From NCBI RefSeq assembly GCF_964656455.1, contig NC_135721.1:82750754-82814753 (forward strand): a DNA stretch of 64,000 nt, read 5' to 3'. Shown here piece by piece: positions 21,035 through 32,930 of the stretch (position 1 is its first letter; every line of letters starts with the position of its first letter). The stretch comes from Halichoerus grypus (taxonomy: Eukaryota > Chordata > Mammalia > Carnivora > Phocidae). Below the pieces are notes generated by a model that was given only the letters and a program-made list of their open reading frames with translations, made no database searches and was not told the DNA's origin. The translations under genes and the position numbers were made by a program.

Positions 21035-21668
21035 GATGCTCTTGGCTTAAAAACATTAATACCCACTAATTTCACTTTTAGAAATTTATCCTAGGTGTAT
21101 ATATTAAGAAATGCACACACAAATATGCAGATCATTATGTTCATTACATCTTTGTGTATATTATCACAAAATGTTAACAATCTAAACGTGGGTAAGTAAG
21201 TGATGGTCATTCATCAATAAGACGGAATATATTGCAAGTATTTTAAAATGTTTTCGAGGCGCCTGGGTGGCTCAGATGGTTGGACGTCTGCCTTCAGCTC
21301 AGGTCATGATCCCAGGGTCCTGGGATCAAGCCCCGCATCGGGCTCCCTGCTGGGCGGGGAGCCTGCTTCTCCCTCTCCCTCTGCCTGCTTCTCCCTTTGC
21401 TTGTACTCTCTCTCTCTCTCACTAATAAAAAATAAAACATCTTTAAAAAAATGTTTTCAAAGTCCATTTGATGATATTTTCGTCACTCCAGTAAGATCTC
21501 TTTTACCTGTGTGCCAAAGAGACCTTACGGGAGTGCTGGAAATGTTCTAAAACTGATTTATGGTGACCATTGCACAACTCGGTAAATTTACTAAAAATCA
21601 TTGAATAGTACACTTGAAATGGGTGAATTATATGATGTGTAAAATGTGTCTCAATAAAGTGAAAAAAA
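21035..21668 (+). mobile_element. Old L1 (plus), split by a SINE
   Basis: 21035-21247 resembles degenerate ORF2 end sequence (TTTATCCTAGGTGTATATATTAAG, TAAGACGGAATATATTGCAAG, TAAAATGTTTTC). It resumes after the SINE with ATGTTTTCAAAG. 21530-21668 is an L1 3' terminal pattern: GGAAATGTTCTAAAACTG, TGGTGACCATTGCACAACTC, ACACTTGAAATGGGTGAATTATATG, TCTCAATAAAG. One element or two related fragments. Confidence 0.6.
21258..21447 (+). mobile_element. SINEC (plus), young, inside old L1
   Basis: Head GGCGCCTGGGTGGCTCAGA, body with ATCCCAGGGTCCTGGGATC, CT-rich 3' part, AATAAAA and A-tail. TSD AAAATGTTTTCGA / AAAATGTTTTCAA (21245-21257 and 21448-21460, one mismatch), preceded by TTTT, an ideal TT/AAAA target. 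Confidence 0.95.
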
Positions 21669-21671
21669 TTG

Positions 21672-24210
21672 CCAATTCCCAGGAACCTGGAGCATCCCAC
21701 TGTCATCCGTTGGTCAGAGCGGGGCATTATGGAGATGATGAATAAACAGAGGGTAGATCTAAGTTCCTTTGGCAGCTGTCGAAATGGGTCCCTCAACCCC
21801 TTGTATGATCATTCTCCTAGTTCCTCAGGAGAATATGTATCCTTGGAGTAGTTATCCTTAGTACCTGGAATGATTCCCATATTAACATATTGGCTCCTGG
21901 ACCCGTTGAACCTGTTACGGTAACGAAACACATTCTGCACCTGCCAATGGGAAGCAGCAGATGCTTTCAGTGACCTGGGGAAACAGCTATGCCAGAGGGT
22001 GGGAGACAAATGCCACCAACATACCCAGTGTGGCCCGGGTCAAGCACTAGAGTCTTGGGTTCTGGGCATGCTGGGATGCGCCTCCCACATGAAGGGCAAG
22101 AACTGCCAAACCTAGCCTCCCTACCACCATGAAGCAGGCACACTGGAACTTTGAAAGCAACATATTCCATAATTTTTGAGTGGCCCGCTCTGACTCATTT
22201 ACTGTTCTCCCAAATTACTTCCATTTTTGAGAGGTGCCCAGAGGAAAAGACAAGTTTTCAAGTGATCAGCTGCAGTACAAGCAGCTGGGTCAATCAACGT
22301 CTGCAAACTGAGGGCAAAACATCTGCAGCAGATTGGGCGTCTGTGTGAAGCCCGAGGCGAATGGGAGCCCCAGTGGAGAATGAGAGGCTTGGAGTCCTCG
22401 GCACTAGTAATTACTTTCCTTCTGAGGAACAGCTCTTGGTTTATTATGAGGCCGTGTGGAAATGGAGTGCCTGATTGTCATCACCAAGTGCACTAAACAC
22501 TTGGCTGCCAAACCAATTCCCATGCTCAAACTCTTACTCCCATATCTGTGCCATTACCAAGACTGAAAAGCTACATTGTCAAATTCCCAGCCACTTTTAC
22601 CACTGGAGGTGGGGGTGTGGGTGGCCTCTGGCACAGTTCTAGCTGATGAGACCAAAGCAGAAATCTCTGGAGGCATCTTGTGAAGAGTGTCCTCTCCCGA
22701 TACAAGGGGATGCTGAACTGGCACTCCTCCTTCTCTACTTCTTCCTGCCTGGAATGTGGGTGTCTCAGTGAAGACATTCTGCACTTCATTCTGGATGAAG
22801 GAACCATACTGAAACCAAAAGGAAAAAGCCAAAAGAACTGCAGAAGCACTGGTCTTAACTCACAGTCACCAAACTAAGCCAGGGTCCGCCTCCCCCTGAA
22901 CTTCTTTCTCCAGAGAGAAACGAAGTCCCATGGGCTTAAGTCCCCTTCTGTTGGACTCTGTTATTTGCATTCAGAGACATTCCTGACTGATACACTAGGG
23001 AGCTATGTGGCCTGAGCTTTCTATGATTACCTGGGAATATCTGATGCACCTTATGTAAGTTTTACACCTCGTCATCTAGCAAACCTGGACGACCCACTTC
23101 CAGAGTTCCTGGTCCTACCATCTTATTACCTGTTTTTTAACCTTGACTTTCATCTCCCGGGGGGATTTCCTGATGAACAACTGATTAGAAGGAAATAGAT
23201 GGCTCTGCATGGAATCATGGCACCAGCCAAGCACTGAAGCACCATTCAATGGTGGCTGTCAACAGCAGTGGAGGAGGGACATCCCCTCAGGGAAAAGAAC
23301 TTTAGGCTGCATACTTCCTGAATGAGGAGTGGCCAGTGATAGGGATGGACTGGTTCATCACTTATTAGTGCATTGGCCAAATAGCCAGGGATTTAGAAGA
23401 AGCACAGTAGAACTAGAGACAAAAAGCTTGGAAAAGAGAATGTGGATTGTCTTTACAGACGAGTTCAAAAGTGTCAGAATGCCCATACTCTCTGTGGTTG
23501 CTCACCACTGGATGAGATGTCTTACTCAATGGCTTTTGGTCAGTATCCTTCTCTAGCCACCCCATCACTTGCTCAATGTGACCCTAACAAGTGACCGAAG
23601 TGGCAGGAAGGGAGGTTATGCACAGATTCAAAGACAGTTTCACCATGCAAAGTACCCAAGTAGCTGGCATTATTAACCAAACTGAGATTCTAATAGTTAG
23701 CACACCTTGGGGAACAGCCAGCTTCCCAGTGGCAAACTGACTACTCAGAACACCTTCCATCATGGAACACAGCCATTTTCTTACACTGGAATTATTACTT
23801 ATTTTGTGTTTCAGTTTGCTTTCATGATTCTTTTAGCATCACCATCCCTGGACTTTATAAATATCTTACACATTGTCATATTGATTCATCTTATATTGTT
23901 TCTGACAAATAAATTAATTTTACAAATAAAAGACAGTAAGGCAACACATTGATGTTTGTGTGACTCACTGGTTTTTTCAGGTGTATTATCATCCAGATAT
24001 AGACATTATATAAATTGGTAAAATACGTATTAAAGACTAATTTTGACCCCAGGTGGGAGAAAATACTTCGCAAGTCTGCGATGCTATCCTGTGGGTACAA
24101 TATATGCACTCTAAACCAGTTTTCAGTATGTGCTGCTTCCTTGCCATTGGCCAAAATACATAGATTTCAGGTAAGAATAAGGGTGGCACATCTCATGATT
24201 AGACCTAATG
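21672..24210 (+). mobile_element. Decayed ERVL provirus interior (protease, RNase H, integrase regions)
   Basis: The order of recognisable ERVL blocks is: a protease-like region at about 21690-21900 (CTGTCATCCGTTGGTCAG, TCCTTGGAGTAGTTATCCTTAGTA); a connection/RNase H region at about 22150-22560 (TTTTTGAGTGGCCC, GAGGAACAGCTCTTGG); more RNase H sequence at about 23210-23560 (AGCACTGAAGCACC, AATGGTGGCTGTCAACAGC); a region before integrase at about 23560-23700 (GGAGGTTATGCACAGATTC); and integrase at about 23750-24000 (CACTGGTTTTTTCAGGTG, TATCATCCAGAT). Frames are broken by many stops and shifts, and the longest is under 100 codons. I could not find the catalytic reverse transcriptase core between about 21900 and 22150, nor gag. 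No env is expected for ERVL. An LTR of matching orientation follows at 24211. It is non-coding today. Confidence 0.75.
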
Positions 24211-24697
24211 TCTGAAGGGTGGCAGAATAGGCCACTCAAAAATGCCACTTTGGCATAAGGATTATTTTAAGCTAAAGGCACTTGAAAAACAGCAGGTGCA
24301 AGAATGCTCGGATCTGTTTCCTTCCTGAAAGCAGGAGATGCGCTCCCATGAGAACCGATGTTCTCCCTATGCCAGGAGGAAAGAAACATTCTCATCACCA
24401 GATGGGGAATTGGGGCCCAGAGAAATCTATTCAAACACACTTTGTTAAAATACCTCTTATCTTCCTTTAGGCTCCCCATATACCTTGTTACTTTTCCACA
24501 GTTGCTTCTCTTTGTTCAATACAGTATAGAGACACTTAGGCCCGGCCCCCCTTTGGGGCTTCATTTTCCTATGGAAGCTCCCATGGACGTATAAAAATCT
24601 GTGTGCTTTTCTCCTGTTAATCTGCCTTATGTCAATTTAATTTTCAAGCCCAGCTGGAGACCCTAAGAAGGTAGAGGTAAGGTTTTCTTCTCCCCTA
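24211..24697 (+). mobile_element. 3' LTR of the ERVL provirus
   Basis: Starts near TGAAGGGTGGCAGAATAGGCC directly after ERVL interior and ends near GAGGTAAGGTTTTCTTCTCCCC. It shares ordered blocks with the minus-strand LTRs at 105-655 and 4012-4515. A TATAAAA at 24590-24596 lies about 100 bp before the end, where an LTR core promoter could once have been. Subfamily not assigned. No 5' LTR is visible; the left end of the provirus abuts old L1 sequence. Confidence 0.65.
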
Positions 24698-26154
24698 AAG
24701 TCCCAGTGAAATATTTGTGTTTCTGGCCATTGCAATGTCGTGCTCCTCTCGCTTACTAAGAGAGCAATGGTTCTGGCAGGGAACACAGCAAAGTCTCTGA
24801 GTTCGTGGCCATTTGTGCCTCTCATGCCATTTGGCAGAAACAGAAAAGACAGCAGGGGAGGAGGATTTGTAGTGCTGGTGGGGGAAAATATGGGGATGCT
24901 GTTACATGATGGGAAGAAGAAGGGGGCTGAATGGAACGCAGATGATCCCCCACGTCCTCACGCTACCACGCCTTATGCTCCACCTGCATGCAGGCCAGTT
25001 CACCAAGGGTGGAGGATCCTCGGGAATGAAAATTAATTTATCCCAATGAGTGAACAAGCTGAGGTACTGGCTGAAGACAGAGGGAACGTGGAACAGGTTG
25101 TAGAGAATGTAGTCTCTCCTTATCTTTCCTTCCCTGCTGGGTCATGCTTATGTTCATATTTTTTTTAAATGATCTCCTTTCCCTTTCCTATCCTTTTCCC
25201 CCACATTGTGAATAAGGTGTTCTGGTGACATTAATGTTGAAACTAAGACCTTAAGTTGTAAAATATTCAGAACACATTGCAGTGGACATAGAAGACTCTC
25301 TATTGCCCAAGGAACTTGGAGGTGGTTGAAGTAAATGATGATAATTTAGATTGTATCCCATTGGGAAGTGTTGTATTTTAGTTACACGAGGAATGACTGA
25401 ATTATTTTAGGCAGCACAACTTACTTCACAAGTGCAAGGACAGAAGAAAGGTATATATGGTTGTTGAACAGTCAAAAGCATGGGCTGTGGCAAATATTTC
25501 ACTTTTTTTGTGTGTGTGAAGGGAGTGCTACCTTGATTCAAAGACTCTTCCATTGTTGAAAGAATGCTTCATAATGAGTCTTTGTGGAAGACAGAGCCCT
25601 CCATCCTGTCTCCTTCCAGACAGAAGCTGGAAATACCAGAAGCTTCTTCTTATCACTGGCTGCCTGCAAGCTGGAGCATGGGCACATGGCCTATGCTTGA
25701 CCAATTGCCCATTCTCACCCAGACTCTGAACCTGCATTTGTGGCACAAGGTCTCTGAGATCATTAAGTTATGAGCCCCAACAGCATCCTAGCCAGACTGC
25801 CCTTGGAAGTGAGGTTGGTTCTTTCTGGTTGCCCAGCCTCTGCTTCTCTAAAGACTGATTCTTCAACTTTCTTGTTATTGCTTTAAGGCACTCACCATCC
25901 TTCCTCTTCTCCTTACCTTACCTAACTTAGTTTCCATCACTTGTACCCAAGAAACCCTGCTAATACACCCTGAAACTTGTCTTTATACAGAGCATGCCTC
26001 AAAAATGACATTTTTTCTAGCAACAATTATTTTTAACCACAACTATTTGAAATAGTTTGATAATATCATTTGGCCTTATGATTAAATGAACATTTGATAT
26101 TTTTTTTCTCAAACACAACCAAATGAGTCCTGACTTAAGAATATTAGAAAATTG
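24698..26154. other. Unassigned sequence
   Basis: 24830-25030 is GC-richer. 25590-25800 has an LTR-like look that I cannot place. T- and A-runs are scattered. No coding exon recognised; frames of up to 98 codons lack homology. Confidence 0.35.
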
Positions 26155-26336
26155 AGGGGCACCTGGGTGGCTCAGTCAGTTAAGCATCCAACTCTTGATT
26201 TCAGCTCAGGTCGTGATCTCAGGGTTGGGAGATCAAGCCCCACGTTGGGCTCTGTGCTGGGCATGGAGCCTGCTTAAGATTCTCTCTCCCTCTCCCTTAC
26301 TCTCTTTCTCTCTCCCTCCCTAAATAAAAAACAAAG
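26155..26336 (+). mobile_element. SINEC (plus), older subtype, with TSD
   Basis: Head GGGGCACCTGGGTGGCTCAG, body with AACTCTTGATTTCAGCTC and AGGGTTGGGAGATC, CT-rich end and AATAAAAAACAAA. TSD TTAGAAAATTG at 26144-26154 and 26337-26347 (exact). Confidence 0.93.
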
Positions 26337-26347
26337 TTAGAAAATTG

Positions 26348-26837
26348 GCAAAAAAATGGAGGTTTTTTCACAATCTGTGTGCTATGCATGTAATACTACA
26401 AACATTTATTAATCATTGCATAGATCCAAGAGCAGAAGTATTGAATAGAGCACAGTGGCTGCTTTTCAAGAGTCCACACTTCAGAATAGTTAAAGTACTA
26501 TGTGTACATGCAAGGTTTAAGGATAGTTCAGAAGAAAAAGTTATCAACACCACACTGGAACCACAGAGAGCCTCCACAGAAAGATGAAAAGCACCCTGAA
26601 CTGCACCTGGAAAAATAAATAAAGGCATTTCTTCGAACAGAGGGGACAGCATATGCACAGGATTAAGGATATTTCCCATACTGCATCAGGGAGCTAGAAA
26701 ATGTTTGAAGCAGCTGGAGCACAGGTTAGGAGAAAGGCAATTAAGGAAAATAAAACCAGAGTATTGGGCAAAATCTAATTTATGGATAGCACTACATATT
26801 ATGTGAATCATTAACATTTTTCCTAAAGGTAAAAGGA
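26348..26837. other. Unassigned sequence; possible ancient repeat at 26630-26835
   Basis: AGGGGACAGCATATGCACAG...AGCAGCTGGAGCACAGGTTAGGAG resembles a widespread ancient repeat (GAGGGAACAGCATGTGCAAAG-type). Family not named. Confidence 0.3.
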
Positions 26838-27232
26838 CTGTACTAGTGCGCTGGAGCTGACATAGCAAACTGGTCCTACAAACTGGTAAGCTTAAACAAC
26901 AGAAATTTATTTCCTCACAGTTCTGGAAGCTGGAAGTCCAAGATCAGGGTGTTAGCAGGTTTGGTTCCTCTTGAGGCCTCTATCCTTGGCTCGTAGATGG
27001 CTTCCTTCCTGCTGTGTCCTCATGCAGTCTTCCTTCCATGCATGTCTGTGTCCTCATCTTTTATAAAAACGCCAATCATACTGGGTTAGAGCTCACCCCA
27101 ATGACCTCATCTTACCTTGTTACCTCATTAAAGGTCCTACACCAACCAAATACAGTCACATTCTGAAATACTGGGGAAGAGGTCTTCAACATGCGAATTT
27201 AGGGGGGCAGGGGTGAAAAATGGTGCAGACCG
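26838..27232 (-). mobile_element. MaLR (MLT1-type) LTR, minus
   Basis: AACAACAGAAATTTATTTCCTCACAG, TTCTGGAAGCTGGAAGTCCAAGATC, TCATCTTTTATAAAAACGCCAATCATAC, ACCCCAATGACCTCATCTTACC and CAAATACAGTCACATTCTG are the MaLR LTR blocks in reverse. Solo LTR. Confidence 0.7.
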
Positions 27233-28489
27233 CATCATTGACAGAAGGGAGAAGTGAAGGAGGGGAGGGAGAAAATATACTGGAAACTAAATTTAAAATG
27301 TTTTAAACAGTCTCAGTGATGCTGTATTTTGTGATCAGTAAATTCTTGCTGAATTTCTCTTAATTTTCACTTCTATACATACATGAAATCTAGAATTATC
27401 AAATAGCTCCTTGAGGTCTATAAATTCTAATAATTTACATTCCTCAGAGTACATACCATAGTATTCTGAGAGTTATATATTGTTCATATATACCTTGATT
27501 ATTAAAATAAGGCTTATTGACTTAAATTGCATAGCTATTAAAATCATTTAAAATATTATGTGAATATATAGCAAATTACACTTGTGATGGCATGGCAAGA
27601 TTTATTTCAAAACATTTTGAAAACTATAAATAGTTACATCAAAAGAAAACATAGCACCAGTCTATTTGACTCACAGTGGCCCTCCAATGACATCAAACTA
27701 TAATTATAGCCCAGCAACTCAAAAGATGCCTTTTGGAAATTTTCATATGGAAAGAAGAAACTTGAGAAATCATTTACAAAGACATCACAATTTAATCAAA
27801 TGTCATAATTTAAACTGAGCAGAGATAATAAAACTGATTCTGAAGCTCAAGAGAAAATAAAAGGAAATCTGTGTTGGGGAGGAACCAACACACACACACA
27901 CACATTTGTACACAAACACACATGTGTGTATAGTTTATCTTACACCATTTCTTATTTTACAACATTCCAGAAATTTCAGCTGTCAAACTACCCTAAAATT
28001 TTGCAGCAAATTTTATTTTATGTTCTCAATACTAGCTTTAATAAAGTTTCTAAATGCCCATTTAAATTAATTTCTCACTTGTAAAAATTTTTCTAATGAG
28101 CATTTTTAAAACATATATACTTTATGAGACAATATTTTATGCTTCTATTGAAACGCTTTGAGAGTTGATTTTCCCCTATAACTTATGTTGGCAGTAATCT
28201 TACGAAGCTTATTACATGTGCTTCACATATTGACAGTGTTATTGAACACTGGTTGACAGATGATCTGTCATCAGTGTGGTCCTGTATTTATAGAAATATG
28301 AAATTAAAAACTCAACTCATTCAGTAATTCACACCTTGAAAAAATGAATTCCAGAGGCAAAATTCCAAGTCTTCTGTAAGGGTAATTAGGCCTTGGGGAG
28401 TCCCAATCCCCTCAGAGAAATGAAGAAAACTATGTTCTTGTCCTCATTCCTCTTGTCTTAAACCATTTCCTTTCAATGGAGGCTTTCTT
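27233..28489. other. Unassigned AT-rich sequence
   Basis: About 1.2 kb, mostly without recognised repeats apart from an (AC)n tract (27888-27904). It contains CTATAAATAG at 27624-27633, a perfect MEF2-type motif, but one motif proves nothing. CAATGGAGGCTTTCTT at 28474-28489 is the left TSD of the next L1. Confidence 0.45.
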
Positions 28490-28911
28490 TTTATTTTTCT
28501 TTGTAAGTTTTAATTTAAATTCCAGTATAGTTATCATACAGTGTAATATTAGTTTCAGGGGTATAATATAGTGGTTCAACACTTTCATACATCACCCAGT
28601 GCTCATCACGACAACTGCACTCCTTAGTCCCCATCATCTATTTTCTCCATCCCCTCATCAACCTCCCCTCTGATAACCATCTGTTTGTTTTCTATAGTTA
28701 AGAGACAGTTCCTCGCTTTGCTGCTCTGTTTCTTTCTTTTTTTTTATTTGCTCATTTATTTTGTTTCTTAAATTCCACATATGAGTGAAATCATATAGTA
28801 TTTGTCTTCCTCTGACTAACTTATTTTGCTTAGAAAAGTACTTTCTAGCTCTGTCTATGTCATTGTAAATGGCAAGATTTCATTCTTTTTTTGTGGCGGA
28901 GTAATATTCCT
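28490..28911 (-). mobile_element. L1 3' end (minus) with TSD
   Basis: In reverse: the ORF2 terminal and 3' UTR region, including the equivalent of AATTCCACATATGAGTGAAATCATATAG, TGCTTAGAAAAGTACTTTC and CATTGTAAATGGCAAGATTTCATTC. The T-rich left end is the tail. The flanks CAATGGAGGCTTTCTT (28474-28489) and CAGTGGAGGCTTTCTT (28912-28927) match 15 of 16. Severely 5'-truncated. Confidence 0.85.
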
Positions 28912-28927
28912 CAGTGGAGGCTTTCTT

Positions 28928-29129
28928 CACACATAACTACCAAAGCAAGAAATGGGGAATGTGGCAAATTCTCTGCTTGCTGTTAAAGCTTCCATCCAAA
29001 AGTGGCACACTTCATATTTGATTGTACAAAGCAAATTACCTGGCAATACTTAACTTTTAGGAGGAAGAAAAGTTTAATCCTTCCATGTTCCTTAAGGGGG
29101 AAAATGGGAAATTATTATAAACATGACCT
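28928..29129. other. Unassigned sequence
   Basis: No family recognised. Confidence 0.4.
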
Positions 29130-29575
29130 TAGATTTGCCAATGAATTCTTGGCATGAGCAACAAAAGAAAAAGTAGCTAAATCTGACTGTATCAAAATGC
29201 AAAACTTTTGTACATCAAAGGACATTATCAAGGAAGTGCAAAAAAGGCAGCAACCTTCAGAATGAGAGAAAATATTTGCAAATATCTCATAAGGGTCTAG
29301 TGTTCAAAATATATAAAGAATATGTGCAACTCAGCAACAAAAAAGACAAACAGCCCTATTAGAAAACAGTGAAAGAATTTGAATAGGTATCTCTCCAAAG
29401 ATATGCAAATGCCCAACAAGCTCATGAAAAGATGTTCATATCATTAGCCATTAGGAAAATGCAAATCAAAATCACAATGCAATACCACTTTACTGAGTAC
29501 TAGGATAGCTATAATAGAAAGAGAGAAAGAAAGAAAGAGAGAAAGAAAGAAAGAGAAAGAAAGAAGAAGAAAGAA

Positions 29576-29623
<48 letters not shown>

Positions 29624-30165
29624 AAAGAAAAAAAATGGAGGGAGGGAGGAGAAAGGAAGGAAAGAAGGGAGGGAGTAAAAAAGGTGAGGGACGGCGGGGA
29701 GGGATGGAGGAAATAACAAATACGGGTAAGGATATGGAGAAACTGAACTGGAGCCCTCATGCATTGCTGGTGGGAATATAAAATGGGGCAGCTACAGTGA
29801 AACAGCCTGGCAATTCTCCAAAAACTTAGTCATAGAATTACCCAGGAATTCCACTCCTAGGTATATACCCCACAAAATGAAAAAAATATATATATGCGAA
29901 TACTTGTACACAAATGTTCACAGCAGCACTCTTCACAATAGCTAAGAGATGAAAACCCCCCAAATGGATTAACAGATGAATGGACAAACAAAATGTGTTC
30001 CAACTGCTTAATGGGGTTTTCCTCTGGGGTGATGAAAACGTTTGGGAACCTAACAAGGTGATGGTTTCACGATATTGTGAAATGTACTAAATGCCACAGA
30101 ATTATACATTTTCAGTGGTTCATTTTATGTGAATTTCACCTCAATTTTTAACAAACTAAAAAAAG
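29130..30165 (+). mobile_element. Old L1M-type element (plus) split by a purine microsatellite
   Basis: 29130-29515 is degenerate ORF2 sequence (ACTTTTGTACATCAAAGGACATTATCAAG, TATTTGCAAATATCTCATAAGG, AATACCACTTTACTGAG). It resumes at about 29710 (GGTAAGGATATGGAGAAACTG, ATTGCTGGTGGGAATATAAAATGG) and ends in an L1M 3' UTR pattern (GGTGATGAAAACGTTTGGGAAC, GTGATGGTTTCACGATATTGTGAA, AATTTCACCTCAATTTTTAACAAAC). The 29517-29710 tract replaces a short ORF2 stretch. Confidence 0.75.
29517..29710 (+). repeat. (GAAA)n microsatellite with GGGA-rich flank
   Basis: About 120 bp of GAAA/GAGAAA units, with a perfect core near 29580-29620, followed by an imperfect GGAGGGA/AAGGA tract. Overlapping minus-strand frames rich in F/S/L are products of this repeat. 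Confidence 0.95.
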
Positions 30166-32249
30166 AAATTGAAAATTAGTTAGAAGCAATGTAAGAATAT
30201 CCTCTAATTTTATCCCTCTCAACCACTGGAACTGTGGTAAAAGTTTTTGAGTTGCAAGGTGAATTGACAGCTAGAAGTTTTGAGTGGCCCGAGGGAGGGT
30301 GTCATGCAGGAATCTGTCATTTGTCCTGTATGTGCTTAAAAGGATGAAACCCTCATCCAACGACTGTAGAACCTTGAAAGGGCCTTCCAGATCCAATATC
30401 CTAGACTCTGAAGATATGTGATGATGGTGGTCTTTTCTCTGGGATGAGGATTAATTATCTGATTTGCTTACATAATCAAGAAATTCCTCACCCGTAAAGC
30501 TTATATTAAGGGGGCAATATTATTAAAATCTCCATGTCTCCACATGCTCATAGCAAAAGACCAATGTGTCATTGTAGATTCTGAAAAATTCCTTATTTGA
30601 GCCTCAAGTTTTAGGGTTTTGCCTCTTAAACCCTGTATTTCTTACCAACAATATTTAATACCTCATACACAAAATGGGATGACCATAAAATCAATCATTC
30701 AATGACACTAATCCAGCATTTAGACCTGAGTAAAAGTGACGTCCCTCATTGTTTAGATACATGTTAAATTTCCTGTTGAGTCCCCAGAATAAAGGGATGA
30801 TGAAACCAGAGTGTCCATGGAAGGAAGCATTTAATCATATTCCATGAGCTGTTGCAGAGGGCTGGGGGCAGGGGATGACTTCCAAGCAGACCACATAATG
30901 TTGTGGCATCATTTTGGATAAAGACTGCAAATATCTAAAGTGTAATCTCTTCAGGATGATGGCACTTTACAGGGAAATTGTAATGAGTGTGAAGAATTCA
31001 TAGACATCTGCCACGCACAATTTAACTAAACAATTTGCCAGTCCTGCCTTTTAAAGTGGCGTTTTTAACACTTGCATAGACCTACAACATAAAAGACAGA
31101 ACAATCTAACATCTATTCAAAAAGACAGCCAGTTCTTCTAATAAAAGCACAGCAAGACACAGAGATTCCATGGAGTTAATATGAGGCAGGGCTACTCGAG
31201 AATCCCTGGAGTCATTAAGACAATTAAGTCACTAAATGACATAGAGGAGCGGTTGGATTCCTTAGTCAAGAAAGAAATAAAAATTATTAACTTGATACAG
31301 GTTTCCTTACATATAACATCACAGAATATTACTCTTTTTTTCCTCCCTCTATTTTTTCTCCAACCTGGGGAGTGCCACACTTAGGTATAATTTCAAAACA
31401 GTAGATGACGCAGGTCAAGCCTTTAATGCCTAGTCATCAGGAAGAAGAGTAGAAGAGAGAAAGATCTGTACTAATAAAGTTACAAAGTCTCCTACAAGCT
31501 GCTCTCCAAGGATCCAAATTCCTATGGACACCAGGCTCCAAGCCCCCGCAGAATTCAACAAAATGAGTGAGTGTAAAAAGGAAGGTTCAGATAAGTAAGA
31601 AGTGCGATTTCTAATATGAAAAAAAAAATCGTGTGTGTGTGTGTGTGTAGAATAATAGCTTTCAAAGAGAATTTACTGGTAAGAGTAATGTGTTCTCAAA
31701 AGCTGAGGTAAGCAGAACTACTTCCTGTTGCCTAAAATGAAAGTCAGCTGACATCATCATCTTTATCCCTTCCGTAAATGAGAGTATTTTTAGAAACCAC
31801 ATTTCTATATTTTACTGAGTAAAATTTGAGGTGCCTCTGAACCCACTAAGAAGTTATGGTCACACAATCGGAACCCTCTGGAGATCCAGAAGGAAAAACA
31901 ATATTAGAAGAAGATTCTTGTCCTTTGTGTGGGCCTACTTACCTAGAATAAAATTGTTTCCGGTGGATTCGAGGAACATCTAGATCATCTCTCTTCACTG
32001 CCTGTTTCTCTGAACCTCCTGAGCTGATGATTCCGTAATAACAAGCAGGGGACAGAGGCGGAGGAAGGGAGATAAGCAAGACCCTTTTCAATTCTGAGTG
32101 GGCACCGTGGTCTGCACTACTCTGTCATTTCTCCAAAAAGTGGTGAAATAAGGGCCAGTTATGAGTCCTTTCCTCAGAACATTCTAGATTTTCATTAGCT
32201 CTCTCTCTGTTAATTTAGAGCATTCACTAAAATTCCAGACTGCCTGGGC
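30166..32249. other. Unassigned sequence
   Basis: About 2 kb with no confidently recognised interspersed repeat, apart from (GT)n at 31631-31648. Frames are short. It could be single-copy sequence. Confidence 0.45.
31631..31648 (+). repeat. (GT)n simple repeat
   Basis: Nine GT units following an A-run. Confidence 0.95.
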
Positions 32250-32930
32250 AAATGGCAGGAGTGTGGTGATACTGTGCCTTCAGAAGGAAACTTGCACTGG
32301 GGGCAGTCAGTCCGGAGTCACCAACCGGAAGGTCGAAGAGTGTTGGGAAGGTCCCCTTTTCTGAAGCTCCACCTATATTCTAGCCTTGTCTGTAAACCAT
32401 CCCTCTTCTGCTCCACCCGAAACTCCTTAACCTGTATAAACTCAGTACTGGAGGCTGACGGAATGTCACCTGCTAGTGAGTGGGGATGGGGTTGAAATGA
32501 CATAGGGGAATCATCCAGGGGTCATTCAGAAAAATAGAAATCACTCTAGATATTTTGAACAGAGGAATTTCATTCTGTGACTCAGCTACACGGATGGTCA
32601 AAGAGCTGAGAACATAAAGAGGGGGCGGTAAGCAAACCAGAGGTTGGTCCCTCCTAGGGCTGGAGGGACAAAGACATGACCTGGTGTCGGTGGATCCAGG
32701 ATCTCGGGCCACCCCCCAGAAGCTGGAACTGCAGGAAGCCAGCCTGGTGGGACCCAAGTCCACATACAGAGGGCCTTCCCAGGGGGATCCCGGGTCCACT
32801 AAAGGGGTTCAGTCACTACCAAAACAGGGGGCCCAGCTGAGGCCCTGGTCCCTAAGACCCCATCATGCCCCTCTGCTGGCCAGCCCTTGCCATGAAGGCA
32901 CCGTTGAGGGGATTTAGAGATGGTGCTTCA
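32250..32930. other. Unassigned GC-rich block
   Basis: GC-richer than its surroundings, especially 32640-32900 (GGGGGATCCCGGGTCC, GGGGGCCCAGCTGAGGCCC). Frames on both strands of 60-108 codons overlap, with no recognisable domain and no convincing splice structure. Confidence 0.35.

Noticed and set aside
29444..29764. Minus frames rich in F, S and L that look like membrane proteins
   Set aside because: They are translations of the GAAA/GGGA purine tract.
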